A DNA stretch of 7,675 bases from assembly GCA_022561735.1 (NCBI GenBank), contig JADFQR010000054.1, forward strand, positions 1-7,675, given 5' to 3'. The notes beneath the pieces were generated by a model that had not been told where the DNA came from, did no database searches, and saw only the letters and a list, made by a program, of their open reading frames with translations. This DNA comes from Chloroflexota bacterium. Its GTDB lineage: Bacteria > Chloroflexota > Dehalococcoidia > UBA1151. Shown in pieces: positions 6,698-7,675 of this stretch (within the stretch, counting starts at the first letter, position 1; every line of letters starts with the position of its first letter). The position numbers and the translations under genes are program-made.

Positions 6698-6719
6698 GGG
6701 GAGGGGGTTTCCCCTTTCC
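6698..6719 (+). terminator. Hairpin just after the rho stop
   Basis: GGGGAGGGG (6698-6706) pairs with CCCCTTTCC (6711-6719) around loop GTTT: nine pairs, two of them G-U. It starts 8 nt after the TAA of rho. No T-tract follows (TGAGAACC), so it may act as a 3'-end stabiliser or a weak terminator. Confidence 0.5.
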
Positions 6720-6752
6720 TGAGAACCGGGGGACTGCAAAAAATGGTGGGGT

Positions 6753-6776
6753 CGCCGCTGTCTTGTGGACACGGCG
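6753..6776 (+). other. Second hairpin downstream of rho
   Basis: CGCCG and TGTC (6753-6757, 6759-6762) pair with GACA and CGGCG (6768-6776), with one bulged C and loop TTGTG. No T-tract follows. It may be part of the rho 3' untranslated region. Confidence 0.35.
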
Positions 6777-6812
6777 GCCTCGCCGCGTCCGGGGACTCAC
6801 GTTTGAGTTGCC

Positions 6813-6864
6813 CCAATAGTCGCAAACATGCGCCAAAAGTGCGATTTACGTGTCCGAAAAGTCG
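6813..6864 (+). promoter_or_regulatory. Three helically phased 10-bp boxes abutting a promoter
   Basis: CCAATAGTCG (6813-6822), CCAAAAGTGC (6833-6842) and CGAAAAGTCG (6855-6864) share the pattern CSAAWAGTSS, pairwise 7-8 of 10. Their starts are 20 and 22 bp apart, about two helical turns. The last box ends directly at the TTGACA of the next promoter. This looks like a regulator binding array; the regulator is unknown. Confidence 0.45.
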
Positions 6865-6894
6865 TTGACACTGATCTGGCCGCACACGTATTCT
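6865..6894 (+). promoter_or_regulatory. Sigma-70-type promoter P1 upstream of the secreted-protein gene
   Basis: TTGACA (6865-6870), 18-bp spacer, TATTCT (6889-6894; 4 of 6). The -35 is a perfect match. It points toward the gene at 7256, about 360 nt away. Confidence 0.55.
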
Positions 6895-6914
6895 CCCTGC
6901 CGCCAAGACGACCG

Positions 6915-6953
6915 TGCCTGGTGTCAGGCAGCAAGATTCATCCGTTACCGGAT
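6915..6953 (+). other. Two tandem stem-loops after promoter P1
   Basis: TGCCTG/CAGGCA around GTGT (6915-6930) and ATCCG/CGGAT around TTAC (6940-6953), 9 nt apart. They would sit near the 5' end of a P1 transcript. No T-tract follows either one. Confidence 0.4.
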
Positions 6954-7004
6954 AAGAGATCAGGAAACCGTGGGAATCGCCCCGTTTGGCGCGCTTTCAG
7001 CTTC

Positions 7005-7034
7005 TTGACAGCCTCTTGACCGGAGTGTAAGAAT
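7005..7034 (+). promoter_or_regulatory. Sigma-70-type promoter P2 for the secreted-protein gene
   Basis: TTGACA (7005-7010), 18-bp spacer, AAGAAT (7029-7034; 4 of 6) preceded by TGT, an extended -10. A second TTGAC occurs one helical turn later: TCTTGAC at 7003-7009 and 7014-7020. A start near 7041 would give a leader of about 215 nt. Confidence 0.5.
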
Positions 7035-7064
7035 CCATCTGCTCGGCTCCAGTCCCGGGAGTCT

Positions 7065-7085
7065 GCGCGTATGTGTGCGCGTTTT
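7065..7085 (+). terminator. Early attenuator-like hairpin with T-run in the leader
   Basis: CGCGTA (7066-7071) pairs with TGCGCG (7076-7081; one T-G pair) around TGTG, extendable by G7065-T7082, and is followed by TTTT (7082-7085). It lies about 25 nt after the likely P2 start. A short stem with only four Ts makes a modest terminator; an attenuation role is inference. Confidence 0.4.
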
Positions 7086-7142
7086 CCATGTGAAGTAATT
7101 GGGACGTAACACGGGCCGGCGCCGTCAAAACTAAGGCGGAGC

Positions 7143-7223
7143 AATCCTGTGAAGGGAAAGTATTCATCTTGGGATTACGGCGAGGCTTAGACCCACAGGC
7201 AGGCAATGCTGCCAGCGGTGGTC
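7143..7223 (+). promoter_or_regulatory. Structured leader before the secreted-protein gene
   Basis: AATCC (7143-7147) pairs with GGATT (7172-7176), enclosing GTGAA/TTCAT (7149-7153, 7163-7167). Next, GACCCAC (7190-7196) pairs with GTGGTC (7218-7223, one bulged C), enclosing GGCAG/CTGCC (7198-7202, 7209-7213). The ribosome binding site AGGGGG (7241-7246) follows. Two nested stem-loops in this position resemble a riboswitch-like leader, but no known class was matched by eye. Confidence 0.35.
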
Positions 7224-7255
7224 AGAGACGCGAAAGTCATAGGGGGACAAGGAAC

Positions 7256-7675
7256 GTGAAACTTTCGGTGAAATTGATAACCGCTCTGGCAGTCTTCGTG
7301 CTGCTGGTTGTGGGGTTTGTGGGCTTGACGTCGTCAGGCTCGACTGCGCGGGCTGCTGTAGACGCCAAGGTCTACGTGGCTAACGAGTGGTCGAAACTGA
7401 CGAACGACCCCACGCCGCTCTCCGGCTACACGTTTGCCGGGTCCGGCAAGACCATTTACTCCACCTTCGTGGAAGTGAATGACGCTTCCAATGTGCCGCA
7501 GACCACTATCTCCGCGTCATCTGAACGCGTCACGATCTTCGTTGAAGACGCTGATGCGGACACCGTAGAGGCGAAGTCGCAAACGACTACGGCTAATACC
7601 ACCAATCCCGGTGACACCATTGTTGTTGTTTTGACGTCTGCGGACAGTCCCATTGTCGATGTCAACAACGATGGC
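7256..7675 (+). CDS. Secreted protein of unknown function, N-terminal part
   Basis: 140 codons from GTG at 7256 stay open to the window edge. AGGGGG at 7241-7246, 9 nt upstream, supports this start. A classical signal peptide is clear: basic start MKLSVK, hydrophobic core LITALAVFVLLVVGFVGL (7-24), then TSSGSTARA with an A-x-A cleavage site after Ala33. The exported part is rich in Thr, Ser, Val and Asp and has a beta-strand pattern (VYVANEWSKL, ERVTIFVEDADAD, DTIVVVLTS), with no Cys. The last visible residues, VDVNNDG, resemble an Asp-rich calcium-binding loop as in dockerin or thrombospondin type 3 repeats; the window ends inside it. An S-layer or adhesin-like surface protein is plausible but not shown. 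Two upstream promoters and a structured leader suggest it is regulated or highly expressed. Confidence 0.8.
   Translation, partial: MKLSVKLITALAVFVLLVVGFVGLTSSGSTARAAVDAKVYVANEWSKLTNDPTPLSGYTFAGSGKTIYSTFVEVNDASNVPQTTISASSERVTIFVEDADADTVEAKSQTTTANTTNPGDTIVVVLTSADSPIVDVNNDG

Noticed and set aside
5821..6906. 361-codon open frame on the minus strand
   Set aside because: It is antisense to rho, whose motifs are unmistakable; the protein shows no recognisable domain.
7090..7250. Cyclic-di-GMP (GEMM), cobalamin or TPP riboswitch
   Set aside because: GGGACG at 7101 recalls GEMM, but the other conserved blocks and their order are absent; no B12 or THI box was seen.
1..7675. CRISPR array, tRNA, rRNA, insertion sequence or attachment site
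   Set aside because: No regular long repeats, cloverleaf, rRNA motifs, transposase or terminal inverted repeats were found by eye.

Overview
The window reads like about 7.7 kb of a GC-rich bacterial chromosome. It holds three intact housekeeping or metabolic genes on two strands, one further enzyme gene, a broken gene pair at the left edge and a truncated secreted-protein gene at the right edge. No phage, transposase, CRISPR array, tRNA or rRNA was seen. The source is uncertain. An FabI with some InhA-like features, a Rho with a basic N-terminal extension, and the grouping of RraA-like, S9 peptidase and sugar-acid dehydratase-type enolase genes would fit Chloroflexota (SAR202/Dehalococcoidia-like). 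This is inference from gene flavour only.

Left half, minus strand (read right to left): an enolase-superfamily sugar-acid dehydratase (2632-1463), fabI (1387-611), then a hybrid locus. In the hybrid locus the first ~38 codons of an RraA-like gene (from a TTG at 534) run into the C-terminal half of an S9 prolyl-oligopeptidase-type gene that leaves the window at position 1. The three units are co-directional with gaps of about 75 bp, so they could be co-transcribed, but they share no pathway.

Right half, plus strand: a 519-bp divergent intergenic region with many short hairpins precedes pyrG (CTP synthase, 3152-4843). After pyrG come an extended -10 promoter and a roughly 415-nt structured, C-rich leader that precedes rho (5293-6690, apparently starting at CTG behind a strong Shine-Dalgarno). 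pyrG and rho are both core functions in pyrimidine nucleotide supply and transcription termination.

Beyond rho lies a 565-bp regulatory stretch: a terminator-like hairpin, three imperfect boxes spaced 20-22 bp that abut a TTGACA/TATTCT promoter, a second TTGACA promoter, a hairpin followed by TTTT in the early leader, further leader hairpins, and a GTG-started gene with a clear signal peptide that runs off the right end. This stretch and the rho leader are the most distinctive parts of the window. No clearly new multi-gene system is visible.
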